Shown here in pieces: positions 7,026 to 13,963 of a stretch of 13,963 bases of DNA. A program made the position numbers and the translations under genes. The DNA lies in the NCBI GenBank assembly GCA_020724025.1, contig DYHU01000076.1, positions 1 to 13,963 on the forward strand, read 5' to 3'. Under the pieces are notes generated by a model. That model did no database searches. It saw only the letters and a program-made list of their open reading frames with translations, and was not told where the DNA came from. The DNA comes from Syntrophorhabdus sp. (GTDB lineage Bacteria > Desulfobacterota > BSN033 > UBA1163). The stretch's first letter is position 1; each line of letters begins with the position of its first letter.

Positions 7026-7060
7026 GAGAGGGCGACCGAAATTGAGTCGCCCTTTCATTT
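7026..7060 (+). terminator. Hairpin with T-rich tail between binding protein and permease (attenuating terminator)
   Basis: AGGGCGAC (7029-7036), a nine-base loop, and GTCGCCCT (7046-7053) form a perfect 8-bp stem that G-U and A-T pairs can extend outward. TTTCATTT follows. It begins 26 bases after the binding-protein stop. A leaky terminator or an RNA-stabilising hairpin here would give more binding protein than permease, as is common in such operons. The tail is short and interrupted, so read-through is expected. Confidence 0.6.
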
Positions 7061-7074
7061 ATGACCTAATTCAA

Positions 7075-7995
7075 ATGGGACGTTACATCTTAAAAAGAAT
7101 GTTTATGCTGATACCTGTTCTTCTGGGGGTCTCCCTGGCCTCCTTTTCACTCCTTCATATGGTTCCTGGAGATCCGGCTGTGCTGCTGGCAGGAGAAGAT
7201 GCCAATCCAGACTTCATACAAGCTGTCAGGAAAGAATATGGTCTGGACCAACCCCTCTACCTTCAATATCTTCTCTTTCTCTCCCATGTGATCCAAGGAG
7301 ATTTTGGCACCTCGATCAGAAATCGTGAACCTGTGATTAAGCTTCTTAAAGAACGTTTTCTCTTCACGATCCAACTCTCCTTTTTCTCCATTTTAATTGC
7401 CGGATTCATTGGCCTGATCGCAGGGGTGATCTCCTCGACGAAGCAGTACTCCCTTTTCGATAACTTGAGCATGGTCAGCGCTCTCTTTGGTATCTCCATG
7501 CCCATTTTTTGGCTTGGCCTTTTGCTCATGCTTGTCTTCTCTGTTCATCTGAGATGGTTTCCAGCCGGCGGAAAGGGAACGATTGTCCACCTTATTCTTC
7601 CAGCCATCGCTTTAGGGGCAGCCTCATCCGCTATGATTGCCAGGATGACGAGGGCTTCCATGCTTGAAGTGATCCGTCAGGACTATATTCGAACGGCTCG
7701 AGCCAATGGCCTTCGGGAATTCACCGTCATCTATAAGCATGCCCTAAAGAATGCGATGATCCCCGTCATCACCGTCTTTGGTCTTGAATTTGGATACATG
7801 CTGGGTGGCGCGGTCCTGACCGAAACGGTCTTCTCCCTGCCCGGCGTAGGTAGATTAATGATCGATGGGATCTTTCAGAGGGACTACCCAGTAGTTCAAG
7901 GTTCCATGCTTTTAGTGGCCACCACCTTTGTGCTGGTCAATCTCCTGACGGACATCGCCTATGCCTTTTTTGACCCCAGAATTCGATATGAATGA
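7075..7995 (+). CDS. Peptide ABC transporter permease, DppB/OppB type
   Basis: Inner-membrane subunit of the peptide importer, 306 residues from ATG 7075. It opens with the family-typical arginine-flanked first helix (RYILKRMFMLIPVLLG), the HMVPGDPA motif at the end of that helix, about six membrane segments in all, and the EAA coupling loop DYIRTARANGLREFTVIYKHALKNA-type block split around residues 202-226, with its conserved Gly. A TTG at 7042 would add 11 residues and has a GAGAGG upstream. However, it lies in the loop of the 7026-7060 hairpin, and the extension does not resemble the family, so 7075 is preferred even though no clear Shine-Dalgarno precedes it. The stop overlaps the next gene by eight bases, suggesting translational coupling. 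Confidence 0.95.
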   Translation: MGRYILKRMFMLIPVLLGVSLASFSLLHMVPGDPAVLLAGEDANPDFIQAVRKEYGLDQPLYLQYLLFLSHVIQGDFGTSIRNREPVIKLLKERFLFTIQLSFFSILIAGFIGLIAGVISSTKQYSLFDNLSMVSALFGISMPIFWLGLLLMLVFSVHLRWFPAGGKGTIVHLILPAIALGAASSAMIARMTRASMLEVIRQDYIRTARANGLREFTVIYKHALKNAMIPVITVFGLEFGYMLGGAVLTETVFSLPGVGRLMIDGIFQRDYPVVQGSMLLVATTFVLVNLLTDIAYAFFDPRIRYE

Positions 7996-8851
7996 AGAAA
8001 AAGAAGTCAAAGTTAATCAAATCTCAGAACTCTGGAGAAGGCTCAAGCGCAATCGTGCGGCCATCATCGGAGGGGTCATCGTCCTTCTCTTTATCTCCAT
8101 TGCGATCCTGGCTCCCCTGATCGCCCCTTATCCTCCGAATGAGGGTGACCTGACCAAACGTTTGAAACCTCCCGGCCGAGAGTATCTCTTAGGGACAGAC
8201 CCCCTGGGCAGGGATCTTCTGAGTCGAGTGATCTATGGGGCTCGTATCTCGCTCCAGATCCAGATCGTCTCTGTCTCTATTGCGCTGGTCATTGGAACAC
8301 TTCTCGGAATGATGGGGGGGTATTATGGAGGAAAATTGGATCATCTCATTATGAGATTGATGGATATCCTATTGGCCTTTCCGGGGATTTTTCTGGCCAT
8401 CTCTATCATTGCTGTTTTGGGTGCCGGGCTGACCAATCTGATGCTTGCTGCTGGGATCTACTCCATTCCTCAATTCGCAAGAATTGTCCGTGGCTCTGTC
8501 CTTTCTTTGAAAGAAAAAGAGTTCGTTGAGGCAGCCCGGGCCGTGGGAGAAAGTGATTTCAATATTCTCTTCAGATATTTATTGCCGAATTCGATGGCTC
8601 CGATCATCATTCAGACAACGCTTCGGATGGCAACCGTCCTCTTGACCGCGTCAGGTTTGAGTTTTTTGGGGCTTGGGGTTCAGCCCCCCACCGCTGAATG
8701 GGGAGCCATGCTTTCAAATGCAAGGGCTTATCTGATCACTGCCCCGCATGTGGCTATGGTCCCTGGACTGGCCATCATGTTGGTGGTGATGGGCTTCAAC
8801 CTCTTCGGTGACGGTCTGCGAGACTCCCTCGACCCGAGGCTGAAAGATTGA
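7988..8851 (+). CDS. Peptide ABC transporter permease, DppC/OppC type
   Basis: Second membrane subunit, 287 residues from ATG 7988. An N-terminal cytoplasmic stretch with LWRRLKRNRAAIIGG leads into the first membrane helix. It is followed by the family motif LLGTDPLGRDLLSRVIYGARISL, split here as LLGTDPLGRDLLSR and VIYGARISL. The MRLMDILLAFPGIFLAI region and the EAA loop EFVEAARAVGESDFNILFRYLLPN-type block follow, then GLSFLGLGVQPPTAEWGAML and the C-terminal DGLRDSLDPRLKD. All are hallmarks of DppC. A longer in-frame ATG at 7961 would run deeper into the dppB-type gene and adds non-family residues, so 7988 is chosen. Four bases separate its stop from the next start. Confidence 0.96.
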   Translation: MNEEKEVKVNQISELWRRLKRNRAAIIGGVIVLLFISIAILAPLIAPYPPNEGDLTKRLKPPGREYLLGTDPLGRDLLSRVIYGARISLQIQIVSVSIALVIGTLLGMMGGYYGGKLDHLIMRLMDILLAFPGIFLAISIIAVLGAGLTNLMLAAGIYSIPQFARIVRGSVLSLKEKEFVEAARAVGESDFNILFRYLLPNSMAPIIIQTTLRMATVLLTASGLSFLGLGVQPPTAEWGAMLSNARAYLITAPHVAMVPGLAIMLVVMGFNLFGDGLRDSLDPRLKD

Positions 8852-8855
8852 TTCG

Positions 8856-9839
8856 ATGAGTGCCCTGTTATCCATTAAAAATTTGAAGACACAATTTTTT
8901 TCGGCCGGGAAAGTGGTCCGTGCTCTGGATGGGGTAAGCTTCGATATTGAGGAAGGAAGTTCCTTTGGATTGGTGGGGGAGACCGGTTGCGGGAAATCGG
9001 TGACCGCCTTGTCCCTTCTGAGACTGATCCCCTCCCCTCCCGGTAGGATTGTGGAAGGAGAAATTCTCCTCAGAGGCAGGGATCTCCTCAAACTTTCGGA
9101 AGAGGAGATGCGCTCCATCCGGGGAAAAGAGATTTCGATGATCTTTCAGGAACCGATGACTTCTTTGAATCCTGTGTTCCGCATCGGAGATCAGATGACC
9201 GAGGTGATCATGCTCCATCAAAAGCTGGAGCGTTCCCAGGCCGTTGAAAAAGCGGTGGAGATGCTTGAAAAGGTTCGCATCCCAGAGGCTCGCAGGGTGA
9301 TCAAACAATTTCCCCATCAATTGAGCGGTGGGATGAGGCAACGGGTGATGATCGCCATGGAACTCTCCTGCCACCCCTTTCTTCTCATCGCGGATGAACC
9401 CACGACAGCCTTAGATGTGACCATCCAGGCTCAGATCTTGCGTCTCATCAAAGAGATGAAGAAAGAGTTTCATACCTCCATTCTCCTGATCACCCATGAC
9501 CTGGGAGTCGTCGCCGAGCTGTGTGACCAAGTTGCCGTCATGTATGCAGGCTCTATTGTGGAACAGGCAACGGTTGAAGAAATCTTCGCCCATCCTGAAC
9601 ATCCTTATACCAAAGGGCTCTGGGGAGCCATTCCTCTCATGGAAGAGGAAAAGGAGAACTTATCCGTTATCCCGGGCAATGTCCCTGATCTGAGCCAACC
9701 TCCAGAGGGATGCAAGTTTCACCCCCGATGTCCTTTCCGATTCGACCCGTGCGATCAAATCGCTCCGCCTCTATTTCAGACCTCTCCAGGACATGACGTC
9801 TCCTGTTATCTATACAGGGAGTCTAAAGTTTATGAGTGA
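8856..9839 (+). CDS. Peptide ABC transporter ATPase, DppD/OppD type
   Basis: Cytoplasmic ATPase, 327 residues, that pairs with the next gene product to drive import. Seen: Walker A GETGCGKS (41-48), Q-loop Gln98 in MIFQEP, signature LSGGM (156-160), Walker B LLIADEP (176-182), D-loop ALD, and H-loop His214 in ITHD. The C-terminal oligopeptide-transporter extension carries [15 protein letters not shown] and a later Cys: Cys286, Cys292, Cys299 and Cys317. This cysteine pattern has been linked to a 4Fe-4S cluster in some DppD-type proteins (family knowledge, from memory). The gene overlaps the next start by eight bases. Confidence 0.97.
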   Translation: MSALLSIKNLKTQFFSAGKVVRALDGVSFDIEEGSSFGLVGETGCGKSVTALSLLRLIPSPPGRIVEGEILLRGRDLLKLSEEEMRSIRGKEISMIFQEPMTSLNPVFRIGDQMTEVIMLHQKLERSQAVEKAVEMLEKVRIPEARRVIKQFPHQLSGGMRQRVMIAMELSCHPFLLIADEPTTALDVTIQAQILRLIKEMKKEFHTSILLITHDLGVVAELCDQVAVMYAGSIVEQATVEEIFAHPEHPYTKGLWGAIPLMEEEKENLSVIPGNVPDLSQPPEGCKFHPRCPFRFDPCDQIAPPLFQTSPGHDVSCYLYRESKVYE

Positions 9840-10797
9840 ACATCTGTTAGAAGTGAAAGGGCTCAAGAAATATTTCCCCATTACCAGAGGATGGAAGAAA
9901 GAAAAAGTATTTGTTCATGCCGTGGACGGTATCGATTTCTCGATTCATCGGGGGGAGACATTGGGGTTGGTTGGAGAATCGGGTTGCGGAAAGACGACCG
10001 TCGGAAGACTCATCCTCAGACTGATCGAGCCCACAGAAGGAGAGATTCTCTTTGAAGGGCAAAATATCACCTGTTTGGATCAAAAAAGAATCCATTCGAT
10101 GAGACGTTCTTTTCAGATCATCTTCCAAGATCCTTTCGCCTCTCTCAATCCTCGTATGACGGTGAGGGAGATTGTGGGTCGACCTATGGAGATCCATGGA
10201 ATCGTCGATCGATCCCAAAAAGAGGAAAAGGTCTATCAGTTGCTTGAATCGGTGGGGCTCAAGAGAGATCATCTGACCCGTTATCCTCATGAATTCTCGG
10301 GCGGACAGCGGCAACGCATTGGGATTGCGAGAGCTCTGGCCACTCAACCCAAATTGGTGGTAGCTGATGAGCCTACCTCTGCGCTCGATGTATCGGTTCA
10401 GGCACAGATTCTCAATCTGATGAAAAAGCTCCAAAACGAATTGGGATTGACCTATCTCTTCATCTCCCATAACATCGGAGTCATCCACCATATCAGTGTT
10501 CGGATTGCTGTGATGTATTTGGGGAAAGTGGTTGAATTGGCCGAAAAGCAAATTCTTTTTCATTCGCCCTCCCATCCCTATACGAAAGCCCTCTTGGCTG
10601 CGGTCCCCCCTATGGATCCAAAGAAGAAAAGAGAAGGGGTGATCCTTGAGGGAGATGTTCCGAGCCCGATTCAGCCTCCATCAGGATGCCGTTTTCATAC
10701 GCGATGCCGTTATCAACTTCCGATATGTATTGAAAAAGAGCCTTTCTTCCACCAGATAGAAGAAGGCCACTGGATCGCCTGTCATCTTTATCAATAA
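9832..10797 (+). CDS. Peptide ABC transporter ATPase, DppF/OppF type
   Basis: Second ATPase subunit, 321 residues from ATG 9832. Seen: [10 protein letters not shown] near the N-terminus, typical of DppF; Walker [10 protein letters not shown] (48-56); [12 protein letters not shown] after the Q-loop; signature [15 protein letters not shown] (155-169); Walker B LVVADEP (175-181); and H-loop His213 in ISHN, where most relatives have ISHD. The C-terminal cysteines at 286, 292, 299 and 317 have exactly the spacing of the partner ATPase. An upstream in-frame ATG at 9793 would lie within the partner gene and adds non-family residues. AGGGAG lies ten bases before 9832, and the start overlaps the previous stop, so coupling is likely. 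Confidence 0.97.
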   Translation: MSEHLLEVKGLKKYFPITRGWKKEKVFVHAVDGIDFSIHRGETLGLVGESGCGKTTVGRLILRLIEPTEGEILFEGQNITCLDQKRIHSMRRSFQIIFQDPFASLNPRMTVREIVGRPMEIHGIVDRSQKEEKVYQLLESVGLKRDHLTRYPHEFSGGQRQRIGIARALATQPKLVVADEPTSALDVSVQAQILNLMKKLQNELGLTYLFISHNIGVIHHISVRIAVMYLGKVVELAEKQILFHSPSHPYTKALLAAVPPMDPKKKREGVILEGDVPSPIQPPSGCRFHTRCRYQLPICIEKEPFFHQIEEGHWIACHLYQ

Positions 10798-10807
10798 AGG
10801 AGCTTCC

Positions 10808-11968
10808 ATGTTCACACTGATTAAAGGAGGGGACCTTTACAGCCCCGAAAAAAAAGGAATCAAAGATATTCTCATCGTTGGGAGAACCATTGCGAGGATC
10901 TCTGACAGGATCGATCTTCCAGAGGATCTTCGTCCCAGAGTGATTTCAGCCTCTGGGAAATTGGTGGTCCCGGGATGGATCGATCTTCACGTCCATCTTC
11001 TCGGTGGAGGAGGAGAGGGAGGTCCCAGGACAAGAACGCCGGAAATTACTCTATCGAAGATTACCCGCGCAGGGGTCACTACCGTGGTGGGATGTCTTGG
11101 CACAGATGATGTCTCCCGAAGACCGGAGGCCCTTCTGGCTAAAGCGATGCAACTCGAAGAGGAAGGGATTTCGACCTATATTTACTCCGGCTCTTACCAA
11201 TTTCCCATAGCCACCATTACAGGGAGTCTCCGGAAAGACATCGCCCTCATCCCAAAGGTCATTGGCGTCGGAGAGATTGCTGTTTCAGATCACCGTTCCT
11301 CTCAGCCAACTTTTGAGGAACTCTGCCGTGTAGCGGCAGAGGCAAGAGTTGGAGGAATGATCGGAGGAAAAGCAGGGCTTGTCCACCTCCATATGGGAAG
11401 CGGACCCAAGAGGCTCGATCCGATTATCCAGATCGTCAAGGAGACAGAGATCCCCATTGGCCAATTTCTTCCCACCCATCTGACTCGAACAGAGGCCCTC
11501 TTTAAACAATCGATCCAATTTGCCAAGATGGGAGGAAATATCGACCTCACGGTAAGAGGACAGGATCTTCATTTTTCCTTAACCACTGTAAAGGCGCTCC
11601 AAATGGCAATGGATGAAAGGATCCCCATTGAACAGATCACGCTCAGTTCAGATTCAAATGGTTCCATGCCGATCTTTGATGAAAATGGAAAGATCATTAA
11701 ACTGGGTGTAGGAGATATTCAGAATCTCTACCTTGAAGGGAGAGGGTTAGCGGAAGCAGGCTTTTCTCTGGAGGATATATTAAAGATGGTCACCTCCAAT
11801 CCGGCCAAAAGGGCTGGGATTTATCAACATAAAGGAAGTATTGAAGAGGGAAAAGATGCTGACCTCTTAATTTTAAATCCTGAGTTGAAGATGGAATGGG
11901 TGATGGCAAAGGGCCAAATGATGGTTCACAATGATGAAATCATTGTAAGGGGGACCTTTGAGCCATAG
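10808..11968 (+). CDS. iadA: Beta-aspartyl (isoaspartyl) dipeptidase, amidohydrolase superfamily
   Basis: Metal-dependent cytosolic hydrolase that cleaves beta-aspartyl dipeptides, 386 residues. The residues known from E. coli IadA are present: metal ligands His61 and His63 (DLHVH), His195 (HLHMG), His224 (LPTHLTR) and Asp282 (SSDSNGSMP); substrate residues Glu70, Tyr130, Arg163 (SDHRS) and Arg227. Where E. coli has the carboxylated bridging lysine (GVKCAISDHR, Lys162), this protein reads GVGEIAVSDHR. Lys is absent and Glu156 is the likely substitute. The C-terminal GKGSIEEGKDADLLIL-like block (HKGSIEEGKDADLLIL) is typical of amidohydrolases. AGGAG lies five bases before the ATG, 10 bases after the ATPase stop, so the gene is part of the transporter operon. 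A related amidohydrolase specificity cannot be excluded, but IadA is by far the best match. Confidence 0.92.
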   Translation: MFTLIKGGDLYSPEKKGIKDILIVGRTIARISDRIDLPEDLRPRVISASGKLVVPGWIDLHVHLLGGGGEGGPRTRTPEITLSKITRAGVTTVVGCLGTDDVSRRPEALLAKAMQLEEEGISTYIYSGSYQFPIATITGSLRKDIALIPKVIGVGEIAVSDHRSSQPTFEELCRVAAEARVGGMIGGKAGLVHLHMGSGPKRLDPIIQIVKETEIPIGQFLPTHLTRTEALFKQSIQFAKMGGNIDLTVRGQDLHFSLTTVKALQMAMDERIPIEQITLSSDSNGSMPIFDENGKIIKLGVGDIQNLYLEGRGLAEAGFSLEDILKMVTSNPAKRAGIYQHKGSIEEGKDADLLILNPELKMEWVMAKGQMMVHNDEIIVRGTFEP

Positions 11969-11981
11969 CGAGGATGAAGAG

Positions 11982-12737
11982 ATGAGACCATTGATCGGGA
12001 TCACTTGTTCGAGGGTGGTTGGAGGAGCTTGGGGGCTTTACTCCCCAGGGCATATGATGGATTATACTTTCGACGATTATAGCCAAGCCATTTGCTATTC
12101 TGGAGGGGCTCCCGTGCTCCTGCCGGTTGCTCAAAATCGTGAGACCTTTCAGACCATCCTTGAGCGACTGGATGGCCTTCTCCTCAGTGGTGGACCTGAT
12201 ATCAACCCGAGATTCTACGGGGAAGAACCCTTAGAAGGTCTCGGAGAAATCGATGAAGGGCTCGATCAAATGGAACTCCAAATAGCGAAGATGGCTTTCA
12301 AGAGGGACCTTCCAATCTTTGCTATCTGCCGTGGCATTCAGGTTCTAAATGTTTCCTTGGGAGGAACGCTCTATCAAGATATTGCCAACCAGATAAAAGG
12401 GAGTATGAATCATACTCAAAAGGCAGATAAAGGAGTAAATACCCATTCGATAAGGATTGAGGAGAAGACATTACTTCATCAAATTTTAAGAAGAAAAGCA
12501 ATTGGGGTAAATGGAAAACATCATCAGGCGATCAAGGAGGTGGCACCGGGTCTGATCGTCAGCGCTCAGGCCAAAGACGTAGTGATTGAGGCTGTAGAGT
12601 ATCCCTCTAAAGGGTTTGTCCTCGGGGTCCAATGGCACCCTGAGGGTACATGGAGGAATGATCCTTATTCGAAAAAGCTATTTTACGCCTTTACCCGGGC
12701 TGCCTTTCACCATCAAAAGGAAAACTTAAAGAAGTGA
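11982..12737 (+). CDS. Gamma-glutamyl hydrolase-like class I glutamine amidotransferase (peptidase C26, PuuD-like)
   Basis: Predicted cytosolic hydrolase of gamma-glutamyl amide or peptide bonds, 251 residues. Seen: RPLIGITCS at the N-terminus, GLLLSGGPDINPRFYGEEP (66-83), nucleophile Cys116 in FAICRGIQVLNVSLGGTLYQD, VNGKHHQAIKEVAPGL, and the VQWHPE motif with His219 and Glu221 completing the triad. This is the gamma-glutamyl-GABA hydrolase (PuuD) fold, but no other Puu-pathway genes are nearby, so the substrate is open. The ATG at 11982 has GAGG eight bases before it. A TTG at 11958 would overlap the iadA gene by 11 bases and add eight non-family residues, so it is less likely. It is the last gene of the operon; only 19 bases separate it from a convergent gene, and no clear terminator is visible there. 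Confidence 0.9.
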   Translation: MRPLIGITCSRVVGGAWGLYSPGHMMDYTFDDYSQAICYSGGAPVLLPVAQNRETFQTILERLDGLLLSGGPDINPRFYGEEPLEGLGEIDEGLDQMELQIAKMAFKRDLPIFAICRGIQVLNVSLGGTLYQDIANQIKGSMNHTQKADKGVNTHSIRIEEKTLLHQILRRKAIGVNGKHHQAIKEVAPGLIVSAQAKDVVIEAVEYPSKGFVLGVQWHPEGTWRNDPYSKKLFYAFTRAAFHHQKENLKK

Positions 12738-12756
12738 AGAACTGTCCATTGAATAT

Positions 12757-13074
12757 TTAATGCCCCTTCGCCAGCTTCTCCTTCTCTTTTTCGTAGGCTT
12801 CTTTGCCAGCCTCAATCGCCGTAGTCACAATGGATTTCTTTTCCTCAAGAACTCCCTTCCCCTTTTCCACAACAGAGGTCACCTTGCCCTTTACCTGCTC
12901 GATCACTTCTTCTGCCTTCCCTTTGGCTTCCCCGGCTAACTCCTTAATCTTCTCCCTTGTCTCTCTTCCTGGTCTCGGGGCTAATAAGAGCGCGACACCT
13001 GCTCCAATCAAACCTCCGAGGAAAAACGAAAAGATCAGTGGCCCAGCACTATAACTACCTTCTTCATGTTTCAT
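12757..13074 (-). CDS. YtxH-domain small membrane protein
   Basis: A 105-residue protein with one N-terminal membrane segment (about 12-32, glycine-rich, ending LLLAPRPGRETREKI). This is the YtxH hallmark. After it comes a highly charged Lys/Glu/Ala helix of about 70 residues (AKGKAEEVIEQVKGK, then EKGKGVLEEKKS). YtxH proteins are widespread and tied to envelope or general stress in some bacteria; the molecular role is unknown. GGAGG lies seven bases before the ATG. It follows the DUF948-type gene by 30 bases on the same strand, a pairing that suggests one transcript and a shared envelope role. Confidence 0.88.
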   Translation of the reverse strand: MKHEEGSYSAGPLIFSFFLGGLIGAGVALLLAPRPGRETREKIKELAGEAKGKAEEVIEQVKGKVTSVVEKGKGVLEEKKSIVTTAIEAGKEAYEKEKEKLAKGH

Positions 13075-13104
13075 AGACTGCCTCCTTTCTTCTGTCTAAA
13101 GGTT

Positions 13105-13527
13105 TTATTCTTTAGGCTGGACTCTGTTTTGCCCCAATAAACTTTTCAAAAAAGCCTGGCACCCTGCCCTGATACCCGCCTTCATGCTTGAGGCTTCAGC
13201 CCTTGCCAATGAACTTACATCTCCAACGATTGCGCTTACATGCCTTACATTCTCACTCACAGTTCTTACGCTTTCACTGACCTCTCTGATCGAGTCTGAA
13301 AAATCTCTTACATCCTCAGCCACCTCATTGATATTGTCGGTAAAATTTCGAAGGCTTTTAAGAGTCCCCTGAAGTTCGGTCAGGGTAGGTTTAACTGATT
13401 TTTCCGTCGTCTGGATCAATTCTTTTAATTCTTTGATGGCATTCTTCAGTTCAATCATGACGACAATAAAAATAACGACTCCGGCTATAAAAGCAAGAGC
13501 AATAAGACCCAAATAGATCGTATTCAT
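13105..13527 (-). CDS. DUF948-type membrane-anchored coiled-coil protein
   Basis: A 140-residue protein with one N-terminal membrane helix (about 5-26). It is followed by a long amphipathic helix with heptad-like repeats such as DNINEVAEDVRDFSDSIREV and SESVRTVSENVRHVSAIVGD (about residues 63-105). This looks like the helical signalling region of methyl-accepting proteins but lacks their hairpin tip, which is the DUF948 pattern. A short basic tail ends the protein. Function is unknown. The ATG at 13525-13527 has a very strong AGGAGGGGAG immediately upstream. It is first in a two-gene unit with the YtxH gene. Confidence 0.82.
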   Translation of the reverse strand: MNTIYLGLIALAFIAGVVIFIVVMIELKNAIKELKELIQTTEKSVKPTLTELQGTLKSLRNFTDNINEVAEDVRDFSDSIREVSESVRTVSENVRHVSAIVGDVSSLARAEASSMKAGIRAGCQAFLKSLLGQNRVQPKE

Positions 13528-13557
13528 CTCCCCTCCTATATACGAAGGATTTTTTTT

Positions 13558-13563
13558 ATTATA
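13558..13563 (-). promoter_or_regulatory. Extended -10 promoter for the DUF948/YtxH pair
   Basis: On the minus strand a perfect TATAAT preceded by TGA gives an extended -10 (TGN-TATAAT), about 31 bases before the DUF948 start. No good -35 exists; a TTGGGA about 15 bases upstream is the best candidate. Extended -10 promoters often work without a strong -35. Confidence 0.55.
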
Positions 13564-13715
13564 TCACAATTTGCCAGCTCCCAAAAGATATTTCTTAACC
13601 ACTTTTGAGAACCCCTTAAATGAAGAAATTTGAATTTTAAAACAGAACTCTAAAAACTACTTTTCGCTCTCTGATTACACAGATTTCGACCTTTTCAGAA
13701 ATCTATAAAAAACAC

Positions 13716-13743
13716 TTGACAATAATAATTCTAATGTGATAAT
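13716..13743 (+). promoter_or_regulatory. Promoter of the Fur/PerR-like gene
   Basis: A perfect -35 TTGACA (13716-13721), a 16-base spacer, and GATAAT (13738-13743, five of six) preceded by TGT, which makes an extended -10. It lies about 28 bases before the start codon. Confidence 0.7.
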
Positions 13744-13749
13744 TATTAT
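13722..13749. promoter_or_regulatory. Candidate Fur/PerR-type operator
   Basis: ATAATAATT (13722-13730) and AATTATTAT (13741-13749) are a perfect 9-bp inverted repeat with a 10-base spacer. It covers the promoter spacer and the -10. AT-rich palindromes of this kind are typical binding sites of Fur-family regulators, and PerR proteins commonly repress their own genes. It is not an exact match to the B. subtilis Per box, so the regulator is inferred from position. Confidence 0.55.
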
Positions 13750-13770
13750 ATTTAGAAAGGCAGGAGGGAG

Positions 13771-13963
13771 ATGGAAAGGTATAAAGAGTCCGGATTAAAA
13801 CTAACGCCCCAGAGGCTGGCGATCCTTGAGTATCTTGATGGGAATAAGGAACACCCATCGGCGGATGAAATCTATAAGGCGGTATCGAAAAAGTTCCCTA
13901 CCATGTCCTTCGCCACTGTCTATAACACCCTTGAGACTTTAAGAAGACACGGTCAGGTCATGG
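13771..13963 (+). CDS. Fur-family (PerR-like) transcriptional regulator, 5' part
   Basis: Metal-dependent repressor, truncated by the window edge after about 64 codons. The visible part is the N-terminal winged-helix DNA-binding domain: GLKLTPQRLAILEYL, HPSADEIYKAV, and the recognition helix MSFATVYNTLETLRRHGQV, all diagnostic of Fur/PerR. The metal sites and the C-terminal dimerisation domain lie outside, so peroxide (PerR), iron (Fur) or zinc (Zur) sensing cannot be decided from motifs. Sequence flavour is PerR-like. AGGAGG lies just before the ATG. The promoter carries a palindrome suggesting autoregulation. Confidence 0.93.
   Translation, partial: MERYKESGLKLTPQRLAILEYLDGNKEHPSADEIYKAVSKKFPTMSFATVYNTLETLRRHGQVM

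Noticed and set aside
7042..7074. TTG-started N-terminal extension of the DppB-type permease
   Set aside because: The extra 11 residues do not resemble the family, and the TTG lies in the loop of a stable hairpin. The family's usual N-terminus begins at ATG 7075.
8868..9374. Minus-strand open frame of 168 codons
   Set aside because: It is antisense to the DppD-type ATPase, rich in His and Pro as expected for a complement frame, with no domain.
9847..10575. Minus-strand open frame of 242 codons
   Set aside because: It lies wholly antisense to the DppF-type ATPase. Its sequence is the complement of conserved ABC motifs rather than any known family.

Overview
The window reads as ordinary bacterial chromosome, densely coded and of intermediate GC. 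The solute-binding protein has a signal-peptidase-I type leader without a lipobox. Together with a PerR-like Fur protein, YtxH and DUF948 small membrane proteins, and several families of short palindromic intergenic repeats, this suggests a Gram-negative bacterium, most like Desulfobacterota (former Deltaproteobacteria) or a neighbouring phylum. That placement is an inference from protein flavour, not from a phylogenetic marker. I see no rRNA, tRNA, CRISPR array, insertion sequence, transposase or phage gene.

Layout. Positions 1-2758 hold two housekeeping genes on the minus strand: hemE (uroporphyrinogen decarboxylase) and, upstream of it, pepA (leucyl aminopeptidase). They are separated by a repeat-rich spacer built from TATCAGGA-type words. 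A second repeat-rich spacer (2781-2893, with a perfect 15-bp inverted repeat) separates pepA from a minus-strand PD-(D/E)XK nuclease with Fe-S type cysteines. The nuclease diverges from a family 5 (UDGb-type) uracil-DNA glycosylase, which is followed by a small Smr-domain gene. A 29-bp near-perfect palindrome occurs twice here. One copy lies in frame inside the glycosylase gene; the other supplies its stop codon and ends three bases before the Smr start.

Positions 5388-12737 are a seven-gene plus-strand operon: a periplasmic peptide-binding protein, two permeases, two ATPases (a complete Dpp/Opp-type ABC importer), an IadA-type beta-aspartyl dipeptidase and a class I glutamine-amidotransferase-like gamma-glutamyl hydrolase (PuuD/peptidase C26). 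A hairpin followed by a T-rich stretch sits between the binding protein and the first permease and may set a higher level of binding protein than of the membrane parts. Gene starts overlap or nearly touch after that. The operon looks like a route for importing and hydrolysing peptides, plausibly ones with beta-aspartyl or gamma-glutamyl isopeptide bonds.

Positions 12757-13527 hold two small minus-strand genes for membrane-anchored helical proteins (YtxH and DUF948 types). They are read from an extended -10 promoter. The window ends inside a Fur-family gene (PerR-like), whose promoter carries an AT-rich inverted repeat that is a good candidate autoregulatory operator. No gene-free stretch exceeds 300 bases; the longest is 13528-13770 (243 bases), which holds these two divergent promoters and nothing else I recognise.

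The two strongest oddities are the in-frame palindromic element in the glycosylase and the isopeptide-flavoured peptide operon, whose IadA appears to have Glu where the E. coli enzyme has its carboxylated metal-bridging Lys.
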